Shown piece by piece: positions 1-8,268 of a DNA stretch of 43,326 nt. This stretch comes from Opitutus sp. GAS368. Its GTDB lineage: Bacteria > Verrucomicrobiota > Verrucomicrobiia > Opitutales > Opitutaceae. How positions within the stretch are numbered: the first letter of the stretch is position 1; each line of letters opens with the position of its first letter. The position numbers and the translations under genes are program-made. The notes under the pieces are model-generated. The model saw nothing but the letters and a program-made list of their open reading frames with translations, was not told the DNA's origin and made no database searches. Location of the stretch: contig CAMBUJ010000006.1 in NCBI GenBank assembly GCA_945871005.1, forward strand, positions 1 through 43,326, given 5' to 3'.

Positions 1-107
1 TCCGTAAGTTTGAAAACTATCGCACCCGTATCCTCTTCTTCTGCGGCAGACTCGATCTTGCTCCTCAGCTGCCTTCAGCCGCTACCCACAGCATTCCGTG
101 AAGAACC
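1..107 (+). mobile_element. Terminal end of an ISL3-family insertion sequence (partial)
   Basis: Bases 1-107 are the exact reverse complement of 731-837, the end of the complete ISL3-like element further right. The plus strand reads the last ~33 residues of the same transposase (RKFENYRTRILFF...) up to its stop near 100-102, and ends in the same terminal inverted repeat at 84-107. The rest of this copy lies left of the window. The two copies face each other in inverted orientation with about 620 bases of unrelated gene sequence between them. Confidence 0.85.
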
Positions 108-730
108 CCAAAACGGCCGCCTTCAGATCCTGTCCTGCCGCTAATATTACCAAGCACCGCTCCGCCCAAGGCATTATCGCAGGGCCAATATAGGGCCCGC
201 GGAATACTGTTATCCGAACTGCCCGAGCCGCTGATCGTGGTATTCATCATTCCCGTTACGGCAGTATTGACCGCCGCGGGCCGAGACGAAACCAGGCGAA
301 TCGAAATCGGTGTGCCGGCGGGTTGCGGGGGGAGCGGACCGTACGTGTCCGGTGTTTTACCAAGGGTGCCAAGCTTGGTGATCACCTGCATGGCTGCGCT
401 GCGCGAGTAGTTGGAGGCGTAGCCTTTGCTTAACATACCGTAGGGGGATGCCGTGTCCTTAATTTCGCAGGCCACGGTGAGCGCGGTCATCTTATCGGTC
501 GCCGTCTTGGAGTAATTTTGGTGGGCGATGACGTTGGTAGTCGAGTCCACCTGGGTGCCGGAATAAGCCGCGTTAAGTCCGAATACGCGGATCTCGCCCG
601 GCTTGAACGTCTGCATGTCGTCAAAGCCGGCGGTCAGCAAAATGCGCTGCACGACGGCTGCCTGATTGACCATCGTAAAATAGGTCTTGGCGCTGCCGCC
701 GGAGCCCACGGTGGTCTCGAGATAAAAATT
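108..730 (-). pseudogene. Internal fragment of a disrupted protein gene between two IS copies
   Basis: An open frame runs on the minus strand from the IS border at 730 to the other IS border at 108. It reads NFYLETTVGSGG... and continues through a Ser/Thr/Gly-rich sequence with FKPGEIRVFGLN and GRTGSEGG. It has no start or stop of its own: both ends run into insertion-sequence DNA. In the same orientation, the 5' end of a signal-peptide gene lies on the other side of the complete IS (2045-2268), so the two pieces may be parts of one gene. The PGEIRVF-type segment loosely recalls the large Verru_Chthon cassette protein A (pilus-like, verrucomicrobial), but that is a weak recollection and cannot be confirmed here. 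Confidence 0.55.
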
Positions 731-2044
731 GGTTCTTCACGGAATGCTGTGGGTAGCGGCTGAAGGCAGCTGAGGAGCAAGATCGAGTCTGCCGCAGAAG
801 AAGAGGATACGGGTGCGATAGTTTTCAAACTTACGGAAGCCCCGGGCATCCGCTTTGAGTGCTTGGATTTTGGAGTTAAAACCCTCGGTCAATGCATTGG
901 AAATGCGGTGCTTAAAATAGGTTAATAATCCGGCGAGGTGAGCCTTCAGTGTTTTCGCCACTTTTTTGACTCGGGGCAGACGGCTGCTCATGACAGATCG
1001 GTACCACTGTTGGAAAAAGGCGTTGCCGGAATCGGCGTCGGGTTGGTGCCAAAACTCGACCATTTGCTCCTTGTAGGCCCACGCCTTGGCGGTGCGCAGG
1101 TTCGACTCCAGCAGGGACTCAAAGTGCTGCTTGCGATCGTCCGGGACGGTGCCATGCAGCCAAAGAAAACGGGTGCGCTTGAGGGTGTCATCGCCTTCGC
1201 TGGCGAGCTCAGCGGACTCATCCCTGCGGGTGTGATCGACCGCCTCGTTCAGAGGCTTTGAAACATGAAAACGGTCGTGAACGATATCCGCATTGGGAGC
1301 GGCTTGTTGGGTGGCGGCGATGAAGGATGCCCCCATGTCCATGGCGACCGCCTCAACTCCGTCAACTTGTTCTTTTGATAATGATGACCAAAGCTTTAAG
1401 CCACTCATGGTGTCCCGGCCAGGGACCACGTCGAGCACCCGTCGCCCGGTCAGGTCCGTCATCAAGGAAACGTAACTTTGCCCCCGCAAAAAGCTCTTCT
1501 CGTCCAGGCCTACTCGCGTGATCCCGTCGAGATTGCGCCGCGCTAATCCACGGCTCACTGCCTGTTCGATTATGCGTTGCACGCTGTCCCAATGCAGACC
1601 GAGCAACTCGGCTGCTTGGCTCAGCGAGCGGCATGCGGCGATCACGGCCACCGCAAAGCTTTCAAAGTGCAGGGTAAACCTCGATCCTGGCTCCGCCCAC
1701 GGCACACGCATGGTTTTGACTCCGTCTTGTTCGCAATCGCAGCGCGGCACCGCGCAACGCAGTTCCAACCGATACTGCATCACGCTCAGATGCCTCCAAC
1801 TACGCTCCGGCATACGGTCGTAAATGGGCATCGGTTTACCGCACACCGGACACGGCACCTTTATGCCGTCCGGCCATCTCAGCCAGACCGTCACGCTTTG
1901 CCCGACCAGGTCATCCTCCACCTTGGTCACTTCCCACGGTTCCGGCAGCAACAGCAACCGCCGGTAATGTTCATGCACGCTTATGCTCATCTTTACTTCT
2001 TAGCTGCTTTTTAGGCCCTCACCCACAGCAAAACGGGAAGAACC
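731..2044 (-). mobile_element. Complete ISL3-family insertion sequence
   Basis: A 1314-base element bounded by 24-base imperfect inverted repeats at 731-754 and 2021-2044. The arms share ACCCACAGCA and GAAGAACC and differ in the middle. It carries one transposase gene on the minus strand. ISL3 elements normally make 8-base target duplications; the flanks here (TAAAAATT on the left, GTTTCGAG on the right) do not match, so the element has probably taken part in a deletion or recombination after insertion. A second, inverted copy begins left of the window (1-107). Confidence 0.85.
737..1990 (-). CDS. ISL3-family transposase
   Basis: A 417-residue DDE transposase that would cut and join the ends of the surrounding element. 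The N-terminal part has paired cysteines (CPVCG near residue 47, then CAVPRCDC) typical of the zinc-binding N-terminal domain of ISL3 transposases. A helix-turn-helix-like region (SLSQAAELLGLHWDSVQRII) follows, then the catalytic domain with GLDEKSF (first Asp) and the ALTEGFNSKIQALK segment that holds the catalytic Glu in this family. The length is normal for ISL3 and the frame is intact, so the element may still be active. Start ATG at 1990; the stop lies inside the terminal repeat. Confidence 0.9.
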   Translation of the reverse strand: MSISVHEHYRRLLLLPEPWEVTKVEDDLVGQSVTVWLRWPDGIKVPCPVCGKPMPIYDRMPERSWRHLSVMQYRLELRCAVPRCDCEQDGVKTMRVPWAEPGSRFTLHFESFAVAVIAACRSLSQAAELLGLHWDSVQRIIEQAVSRGLARRNLDGITRVGLDEKSFLRGQSYVSLMTDLTGRRVLDVVPGRDTMSGLKLWSSLSKEQVDGVEAVAMDMGASFIAATQQAAPNADIVHDRFHVSKPLNEAVDHTRRDESAELASEGDDTLKRTRFLWLHGTVPDDRKQHFESLLESNLRTAKAWAYKEQMVEFWHQPDADSGNAFFQQWYRSVMSSRLPRVKKVAKTLKAHLAGLLTYFKHRISNALTEGFNSKIQALKADARGFRKFENYRTRILFFCGRLDLAPQLPSAATHSIP

Positions 2045-2268
2045 GTTTCGAGGGAGGCGAGCATGTTGTCCCGCTCCACCGGGTCCATGATCGCCAGTTC
2101 GAGCGTGCTCAAAACAAGATTGGCCGTTTTATCGCCCCTCTGTTCCGTAAACGCGATGGCGTTGGTTCCGTTGTTGTGTTCGACTGTAGCATTGGCTACG
2201 CATGTGCTGCTAACGAGAACTGCAATCGCGGCTGTAATTACACCACGATTTTGTGTGTGTTTTTTCAT
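2045..2268 (-). pseudogene. 5' fragment of a signal-peptide/pilin-like gene cut by the IS
   Basis: The minus strand starts at ATG 2268 with MKKHTQNRG followed by a hydrophobic stretch (VITAAIAVLVSSTCVANA). This looks like a signal peptide or a prepilin-like N-terminus. The native sequence continues for about 75 residues to ...DNMLASLET and then runs into the inverted repeat of the ISL3 element, giving a false C-terminus ending in LLWVRA. The piece beyond the IS (108-730) is in the same orientation. The RG-hydrophobic-N-x-FT layout is compatible with the N-terminus of verrucomicrobial Verru_Chthon-type pilus proteins, but this is only a suggestion. Confidence 0.5.
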
Positions 2269-2390
2269 TGGGTTTTTTGTTACGAGAGACCGGAAATCGA
2301 TTGTCTAAAAAAAAGAAGTGTTGATTAAATCCGCTTAAGGGGAGGTGGCTGAAAGGGAACTGGGGTTTTTAGACCAGCTGAGTTGGATGT

Positions 2391-2649
2391 GAGGAGTGCG
2401 AGCACCGAAGCAGTGCAGTACTTGAGAGGGTTTCAAGGATGAAATTTTTAATGCTGAGGCTGTTGCCGTTTTAATTTCGAAACTGAACAAGCTGCAATAA
2501 AGCACTAGAATGTTACAAAATAACGACTTCTATGTCACATTTCGGCCACAATTCAGTTACTTAGACACGTCAAGGACTCGGCCGAGGGCAGGGCAATTTT
2601 TGTCGTTTTTAGTGTTACCACCTGAAGGGGCTGAAACAGGCTGAAGCAC
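2391..2649. repeat. Imperfect ~260 bp direct repeat, copy 1
   Basis: This copy starts GAGGAGTGCGAGCACCGAAG and ends near GGCTGAAGCAC. It is matched at 2786-3047 in the same orientation with scattered substitutions and small indels. The indels differ in length and stops are not shared, so the repeat is not protein-coding. The stretch is clearly more AT-rich than its surroundings. I see no gene in 2300-3146 apart from these repeats. Confidence 0.85.
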
Positions 2650-2785
2650 CGCTCTACTTTTTATCCAGCGCTTTAAATGTTACAGAAAATAGCTTTAGAC
2701 AGTAACTTTCAAAGTTTCGGAATGGCGCTGAGGGCTAAAAACGGGGTCGAAGCTTCACCTGTACACATTGCGAGGTTAAGGCTGC

Positions 2786-3047
2786 GAGGAGTGCGAGCAC
2801 CGAAGCAGTGCAGTACTTGATAGGGTTTATAGGATGGATTTTTAATGCTAAGGCTGTTGCCTTTTTAATTTCGAAACTGAACAAGCTGCAATATAGCACT
2901 TACATGTTACGAACTAACGACTTATATGTCGCATTTCGGTCACAATTCAGTTACTTAGATCCGTCAAGGATTCGGCCGGGGGAAGGCAGGGCGTTTTTTG
3001 TCGTTTTAAGTGTCACCACCTGAAGGGGCCGAAACGGTCTGAAGCAC
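2786..3047. repeat. Imperfect ~260 bp direct repeat, copy 2
   Basis: Second copy of the 2391-2649 repeat. A shorter motif (GTACACATTGC-AGGTTAAG) stands just before this copy (about 2761) and again just after it (about 3049), so the true unit may include it. Copy 1 is followed by about 108 extra bases (2650-2757) that have no counterpart after copy 2. Origin unknown; decayed mobile element or tandem duplication are both possible. Confidence 0.85.
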
Positions 3048-3146
3048 TGTACACATTGCTAGGTTAAGTTACCCCGCAGGAATGACCCTCCGGTTCGGAA
3101 TTCTGGCCCCCCACTAGGAAAACCATTCTATTTAACGCGCCTCCCT

Positions 3147-4633
3147 TAGTCCTACTTTGTTAAGATTTTATTAATTTCCGATCAATCGCCGGTGATTGAT
3201 TAGAATTGCAATTAATAACCAAGCGCCTTGCGGCGCACAAAAAAATGACATGCAGGGCGTGCGCTGCTTATCGCACCGATTTATTGAGTTCTGCGAAATG
3301 TTTCAGCACCATTTTATCGTAAGAGGCAAAGACGTGGGATCGCATGCTCGCTCCTACTTGAGTGGTTTGATGGGCACACAGCGGCGAAAAAACATTGAGC
3401 GCATCGAGTCGGATGTGGCCGACAGCAACTACCAGGGGATGCAGCAGTTTTTGAGTGATTCGCCCTAGAGCCACGAAGCCTTGATGAGGCAAGTAGCCGA
3501 CGAGGCCGAGGCGGTGTTGGGGCGGCACTCTGACACCGCGCTTTATCTGGATGAATCTTCGTTTGTAAAGAAGGGGGATGCCTCGGTTGGGGTGAAACGG
3601 CAGTATTGCGGACGAGTGGGTAAATTGGAGAACTGTCAGGTGGGCGTGTTTTTGTCGTTGGGTGCGGGCACCAAGGTGGCTGCGGTAGACTTCCGGCTGT
3701 TTTTGCCGGAGGAATGGGCGCAGGACACGGCACGCTGTGCCAAAGCAAAAGTGCCCGAAGCGCACCGACGGCACCTGACCAAAACCGAGCTGGCGCTGGA
3801 AATGGTCAAGCAGGCCAAAGCGCGGGGCTCGACCCACCGCTGGATTGGAGGGGACGAGGTTTATGGTAACAACCACGCCTTTACCAATGCCTTGGAGGAT
3901 CTTGGTGATGTGTTTTTGATGGACGTCGCCCGCACCATGAGGGTCTGGACCGAGGATCCGACGCCGGCCGTGCCGGTTGCCACCGGGCCGAAAGGTCGGG
4001 GCCGCAAGGCTCAAAAACCACGCGCCCAAACTCCCGGCGCAGCCCTTACCGTAGCCGCCTTGACCGAAGCCCGGTTTTAGGGGCAAGCCCGCTCCATCGA
4101 GATACGCGACTCAACCAAAGACCGGCTTCACGCCCGGGTGTGGGCAGCCCGGGTCTGGCAATGGGTCGGTGAGTCCGTCTGCGCCCGCTCCCGCTGGTTG
4201 ATCGTAAGGCAGGACGCTGACGGTGCCTTCAAATACTTCCTGTCTAATTGCGATGCACAAACCACGTGGGAGCGAATGGCCTACATGCAGGCCCAGCGCT
4301 ATTGGATCGAGCGCGGCTTCCAGGATGCAAAAAGCGAACTGGGCATGGCTCAATACGAAGTGCGCGGCTGGACCGGCTGGCACCACCACCAGGCATTGGT
4401 CAGCCTTGCCCAACTCTTTTTGCTCAAACAGCGCGTGTTGCTAAGCGCCGAGCTCCCCCTGTTGTCCGCCAGAGACATGGTCGAGTTACTGGCGTTTTAT
4501 CTGCCTCGGCGGCCCCGCACGGAAACGGAAGTCATCCGCCAACTCCAGCAACGTCACGCCGCTCGACAGAGCGACATTGATCGACTAAAATCGACGCCAA
4601 TATCCGTTCTTAATAAGTAACAAAGTAGAACTA
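3147..4633 (+). mobile_element. IS701-family insertion sequence with interrupted transposase
   Basis: About 1.49 kb, bounded by 16-base inverted repeats at 3147-3162 (TAGTCCTACTTTGTTA) and 4618-4633 (complement TAGTTCTACTTTGTTA), one mismatch. At the outer edges TTAG (3146-3149) and CTAG (4631-4634) fit the YTAR target preference reported for IS701 elements, though the two copies differ by one base. The right end lies only ~80 bases upstream of the helicase start at 4715, so the insertion may have separated that gene from its original promoter. Confidence 0.8.
3196..4620 (+). pseudogene. IS701-family transposase with two in-frame TAG stops
   Basis: One continuous reading frame is interrupted by TAG at 3466-3468 and again at 4078-4080, with no frameshift. 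The pieces join into an IS701/DDE_5-type transposase: YLDESSFVKKG (first Asp), IGGDEVYGN (second Asp), and IERGFQDAKSELG followed by YEVRGWTGWHHH (Glu region). Both stops fall where the family usually has tryptophan (DSP-W-SHEA and ARF-W-GQ), so each is explained by a single TGG to TAG change. The start is uncertain: TTG at 3196 or ATG at 3250. The protein is probably inactive unless stops are read through. Confidence 0.85.
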
Positions 4634-4714
4634 GCCCACAAAATTTAAAATCCACAGTCATCCTTGTTCGTTGCGACTTGGTGCCATTGAGGTGAAATCC
4701 TACTTCTTTGCCGC

Positions 4715-7204
4715 ATGACCTTCGACCTCGATCAACGCACCGCTTCGCTGAGCATCGGCGAATTCGCCGCGTTCACCATCGGGCCGCGCGAACCCTCCGA
4801 CCACACCGGCCCGCAAGGCCTCTGGCGCGCCCGCCTCGGCACCCGCTGGCACCAGGAGCTTCGTGCCACCGCCTCGGTGGCAACGCCATCGACCACCTTC
4901 GAAGTCCCTCTCACCGGGCAAGTTTTCCATAGCGGCTGGACGCTCACCCTCACCGGCCGCATCGACCAGTTTTTGCCCGCCGCCGGTCACCACCACGCGA
5001 TCCTGCGCGAAATCAAAACCACCCTCGATCCGATCCCCGCGCCCGAGGAAGACCTGCGCGCCGCGCACCCCGAGTATTTTGCCCAACTCGCCTCCTATCT
5101 CGCGCTCCGCCGCATCGCCGATCCAACCGAGACCATCCGCGGCGAACTCGTCTTTGTTGAGGCCGGCAGCGGGCTGAGCCAGACCATCGTCTTCACCGCC
5201 AGCGACGAGACGCCCTTTGCCGTCCAACTGGAGCGGGTGACGGAATTCCTCAACCTGCGGTTAAGAGCGCGCGAACGACTCCGGCACCTCGACTACCGCC
5301 CGGCCTTCGCCGAGCTGCGCGAAGGCCAGCAAACCACCCAAGCCGATCTAGCAGCCGCCCTGGCCACGCACCCCCACGTGCTTTTTACGGCCCCGACTGG
5401 ATTCGGCAAAACCGGCGCACTCTTGGAGTGCGCGCTCGGCGCGATGAAATCCGGCCGCTATTCGCGCCTGCTCTACCTCACCAGCAAAGCCACCGGCCAG
5501 CTCCAGGTCATCCGCAGCCTCCAAGCCATGACCCGCCCCGACTTAAAGTGTCACCGCTCAGGTGGCACTGAGACCAAGGCGGCACTGGAATTAAAAGCTC
5601 CCGGAGTGGCTGGGGCGAAAACGCCGATCGCGCTCTGGCATGTGCGGCCCAAACACGAGCATTGCCTCGCATCCAACTGCTTTTGTGACCGGCGGGGCTT
5701 TAACCACCCCGAATCGGTCGCCCGCCGTTGGGCCCAGGCCGGGTTGTCCCACTTTTATCTTTTCGAGGACGCCGCGCGCGATCTGCCCACCCTGCGCGCG
5801 GCCGGGAAAGAAGCGCAAATTTGCCCCTACGAAATCACCCGCACCGCCCTCGCGTTTCAAGACGTCTGGGTCGGCGACTACAATTACGTCTTCGCACCCG
5901 CGAACCGTACTCTGTTCTACAACCAACCCGGATTTAATCCCGCCGAGACGCTCCTGATAATCGACGAGGCCCACAATCTACCCAGCCGCACCGCAGACGC
6001 CCGCTCCCACACCGTTTTGGCCGACGATGCCCGTCGCGTTCTGAGTGAACTCGACCACATGCGCGCCCCCGCCCCACTCCTGCGCGAATGGGAAACGTGG
6101 ACGCTGCTGCTCACCACCCTGCCACCCGGCGAGGCGCTTGATCTCGCCGTAGAGGACGACCTCGCCGACGCCCTGCGCCGGTTGGCCGACACCCTTACGC
6201 TGCATCCGCCCGCCAGCGAAGAGCTCGAACGTCCAATCCGCGATCTACTCTGGCAAATCCCGGTTTTAGCCGAGTGGTTTTCAGCTGGCTTTCCCAAACT
6301 GGTGTGGAGCCCGCGCCCCGGGGAATTGCGCCTGACCTGCCTCGACGCCGCCATCCCCACTGGAGAAATTTTAAAGGAATACGCCGGCGTGGTGTTTGCC
6401 ACCGCCACCCCCGGCCCCGCCGCGACCTTCGCCCAAGCCTGTGGCCTCTCCGCTCCAAGCTCTCAGCTCAAAGCTCCTAGCTCCCAGCTCAAATCCGTGA
6501 CCGCCCACACCCCGTGGCGCGATGCCGCCTACGACATCGCCTACGATGTGCGCGTCGACACCACCTATCAGCAACGCGCCCGCCATGCTGGAACCACGGC
6601 GAACACCATCGCCGCCCTGCATGCCGCGTCCGAAAAAACCTATCAGCGCCTCCCCTCCGGTGCCCAAGGCGGTCAAGGGGCTGCCGTCGCGGTGTTTTTC
6701 CCCAGCTACGCCTACGCCGAAGCCATCGAAAACACCCTGCGCCTCGCTCACCCCCAGCTGCGGGTGGCGCTGCAACCCCGGCACTCCGACCTGGCGGCGC
6801 AAACCGCGTGGGTGGACGAATCGATCGCGTTCACCGACGCCCTCTTTCTGGTGCTGGGCAGCAGTTTTGCCGAGGGCATCGACACGTTGGGCGGCCGCAT
6901 CAGCCACGCGATGGTGGTCGGCCCGGCCCTGCCCGAGGTTAACGCGGTGCAAAAGGCCCGTCTGGCCGCGCTAGAGAGCTACACGCGAGAAGCCGCCTTT
7001 CAGCGCGTGTACCAAATCCCCGGTATTCAAAAAGTGAACCAGGCGCTCGGCCGGTTGGTGCGCGCCCCCGGTCAGCGCGCCAAGGTAATCCTGCAATGCC
7101 GGCGCTTTCTGGAGCCGGCCTACGCCGCGCTACTCGACCACGATTACCAATTCGGCGCCACCCTCGCCACCGACGCCGAGTTGGCGACCTGGCTAGGGAC
7201 TTAA
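4715..7204 (+). CDS. DinG/XPD-type Fe-S helicase with N-terminal PD-(D/E)XK nuclease-like domain
   Basis: An 829-residue superfamily 2 helicase. Residues ~40-160 resemble a Cas4/RecB-type PD-(D/E)XK nuclease: GRID places an Asp at 84 and REIK gives Glu99-x-Lys101. The helicase core has Walker A APTGFGKTG (226-234), DEAH (417-420) and a motif VI region QALGRLVRAPGQR from ~776. Cys317, Cys322, Cys324 and Cys370 lie between Walker A and DEAH, where XPD/DinG enzymes bind a 4Fe-4S cluster. It would unwind DNA 5'-3' and perhaps cut it, pointing to repair, but substrate and role are not known. A 21-base tandem duplication near residues 580-593 repeats APSSQLK. No good Shine-Dalgarno precedes the ATG; the IS701 end is 81 bases upstream. 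Confidence 0.8.
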   Translation: MTFDLDQRTASLSIGEFAAFTIGPREPSDHTGPQGLWRARLGTRWHQELRATASVATPSTTFEVPLTGQVFHSGWTLTLTGRIDQFLPAAGHHHAILREIKTTLDPIPAPEEDLRAAHPEYFAQLASYLALRRIADPTETIRGELVFVEAGSGLSQTIVFTASDETPFAVQLERVTEFLNLRLRARERLRHLDYRPAFAELREGQQTTQADLAAALATHPHVLFTAPTGFGKTGALLECALGAMKSGRYSRLLYLTSKATGQLQVIRSLQAMTRPDLKCHRSGGTETKAALELKAPGVAGAKTPIALWHVRPKHEHCLASNCFCDRRGFNHPESVARRWAQAGLSHFYLFEDAARDLPTLRAAGKEAQICPYEITRTALAFQDVWVGDYNYVFAPANRTLFYNQPGFNPAETLLIIDEAHNLPSRTADARSHTVLADDARRVLSELDHMRAPAPLLREWETWTLLLTTLPPGEALDLAVEDDLADALRRLADTLTLHPPASEELERPIRDLLWQIPVLAEWFSAGFPKLVWSPRPGELRLTCLDAAIPTGEILKEYAGVVFATATPGPAATFAQACGLSAPSSQLKAPSSQLKSVTAHTPWRDAAYDIAYDVRVDTTYQQRARHAGTTANTIAALHAASEKTYQRLPSGAQGGQGAAVAVFFPSYAYAEAIENTLRLAHPQLRVALQPRHSDLAAQTAWVDESIAFTDALFLVLGSSFAEGIDTLGGRISHAMVVGPALPEVNAVQKARLAALESYTREAAFQRVYQIPGIQKVNQALGRLVRAPGQRAKVILQCRRFLEPAYAALLDHDYQFGATLATDAELATWLGT
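6452..6493. repeat. 21-bp tandem duplication inside the helicase gene
   Basis: 6452-6472 and 6473-6493 are adjacent imperfect copies of GCTCC(A/T)AGCTC(T/C)CAGCTCAAA. The unit is in frame and repeats APSSQLK in the protein, in the linker between ATPGPAATF and the C-terminal helicase lobe. It is a low-complexity AGCTC-rich motif. Confidence 0.85.
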
Positions 7205-7254
7205 CCGCTTCGCCCGTTTGCTGCAGACACGGGCATACCCAATAACCCGACGGC

Positions 7255-7288
7255 CGGCGGTGGCACGTTTATGTGCCCCACCCGCCGC
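7255..7288. terminator. Possible hairpin between convergent helicase and LysR genes
   Basis: GGTGGCAC, a short ATG-containing loop and GTGCCCCACC form an imperfect hairpin extended by CGGC/GCCG. It lies in the 87-base gap between the converging genes. No clear T-run follows on either strand, so its action as a terminator is uncertain. Confidence 0.35.
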
Positions 7289-7291
7289 GCG

Positions 7292-8200
7292 TCAGCCCTC
7301 GTCTTCGGAACCGGTCATGCTCATGCCGAGAGTCTCGATGAACTTTTTCATCGCCGGGGTCAGCACGCGTCCCTTGCGGTGCAAAATCGCCAGCGGCCGG
7401 GTGAACTCTTTGTTCTTAAAGGGAATCACCACGAGAGAGCCCTGCTGCTGCTCCTGCAGCACGGTGGCCTGCGGGACGATGGCGATGCCGTGGTCGATTT
7501 CCACCGCGCGCTTCACCGTTTCGATGTTGTCGAACTCCATGACCGGCTCGATATCGAGCTTGTTCTCCCGGAAGATCTGATCGACCGCCTTGCGCGTCGG
7601 GATGTCGGGGTCAAATCCGATGAAGCGCTGGCCGGCGAGTTGCTTCAACTCGACTCCAGATACCGCAAACTTCGCCAACGGATGATTGGGGTGCGCGATC
7701 ACCACCAGTCGGTCATCGCGAAACGGCAGTTGCTCGATTTGGCGGGTACGCACCGGGAAGGCCACCAAGCCAAAGTCCACGGAGTTGTGCAAAATGTCCT
7801 CGTAAACCAAGTTCGAGCGGCGGTACTCCACCCGCACGTTGACCGAGGGGAAATCCACCAGAAAGCGTTTAATAAATGGCGGCAGTTCATGCAGCCCGAT
7901 CGAATAGATCGTCGAAATGCGAATGGTCCCGCTGATGATCTTCTTCATCTCCTGCAACTCGCAGGCCAGCTTGTCATAGCTATTGAGCAGATCCTTCGAT
8001 GCCTCATAGACGCGCTGGCCCTCGCGGGTGAGCTGAAATTGCTTCTGGCTGCGGTCGATCAACAGCGCCTTGAAGTGCCGCTCCATCGCCCGCGCCTGCT
8101 GACTCACAGCCGACTGGGTAATGGCATTGATTTTGGCCGCCTTTGAGAAACTTTTGGTTTCAACCAAATCCGCGAAGATTTTGAAGTTTTCGATTTGCAT
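7292..8200 (-). CDS. LysR-family transcriptional regulator
   Basis: A 302-residue LTTR. Residues 1-60 form the winged helix-turn-helix (MQIENFKIFADLVETKSFSK, then AITQSAVSQQARAMER), followed by the linker helix and a type 2 periplasmic-binding-like effector domain (SGTIRISTIYSIGLHELPPF onward). The first ATG, at 8200, begins the conserved family N-terminus; a longer in-frame extension to 8233 adds only non-conserved residues. It is divergent from the YggS-type gene, with 68 bases between the start codons, a common arrangement when an LTTR controls its neighbour, but no clear T-N11-A operator could be fixed. CysB-like in overall look; the effector is unknown. Confidence 0.9.
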   Translation of the reverse strand: MQIENFKIFADLVETKSFSKAAKINAITQSAVSQQARAMERHFKALLIDRSQKQFQLTREGQRVYEASKDLLNSYDKLACELQEMKKIISGTIRISTIYSIGLHELPPFIKRFLVDFPSVNVRVEYRRSNLVYEDILHNSVDFGLVAFPVRTRQIEQLPFRDDRLVVIAHPNHPLAKFAVSGVELKQLAGQRFIGFDPDIPTRKAVDQIFRENKLDIEPVMEFDNIETVKRAVEIDHGIAIVPQATVLQEQQQGSLVVIPFKNKEFTRPLAILHRKGRVLTPAMKKFIETLGMSMTGSEDEG

Positions 8201-8268
8201 GGGGTCTCGGTGCTTATTGCTTGGTATAAACAAAACTTATTAAATCAATCCCATAAACCAGCCGCTTC

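Noticed and set aside
1-2044. Composite transposon carrying a cargo gene
   Set aside because: The DNA between the IS copies is a start-less, stop-less fragment, and no matching target duplications are visible, so there is no support for a functional composite element.
2808-3023. Possible 71-residue open frame in the direct-repeat region
   Set aside because: The first repeat copy has stops and a one-base indel in the corresponding frame, so coding is not conserved between the two copies.
3466-4080. Idea that TAG is recoded as tryptophan in this organism
   Set aside because: TAG is used as the normal end of other genes in the window, for example the YggS-type gene (8959-8961) and the GT4 gene ending at 8975, so genome-wide recoding does not fit.
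8201-8268. LysR binding site between the divergent LysR and YggS-type genes
   Set aside because: AT-rich sequence with direct CTTATT repeats is present, but no convincing T-N11-A dyad could be fixed by eye.
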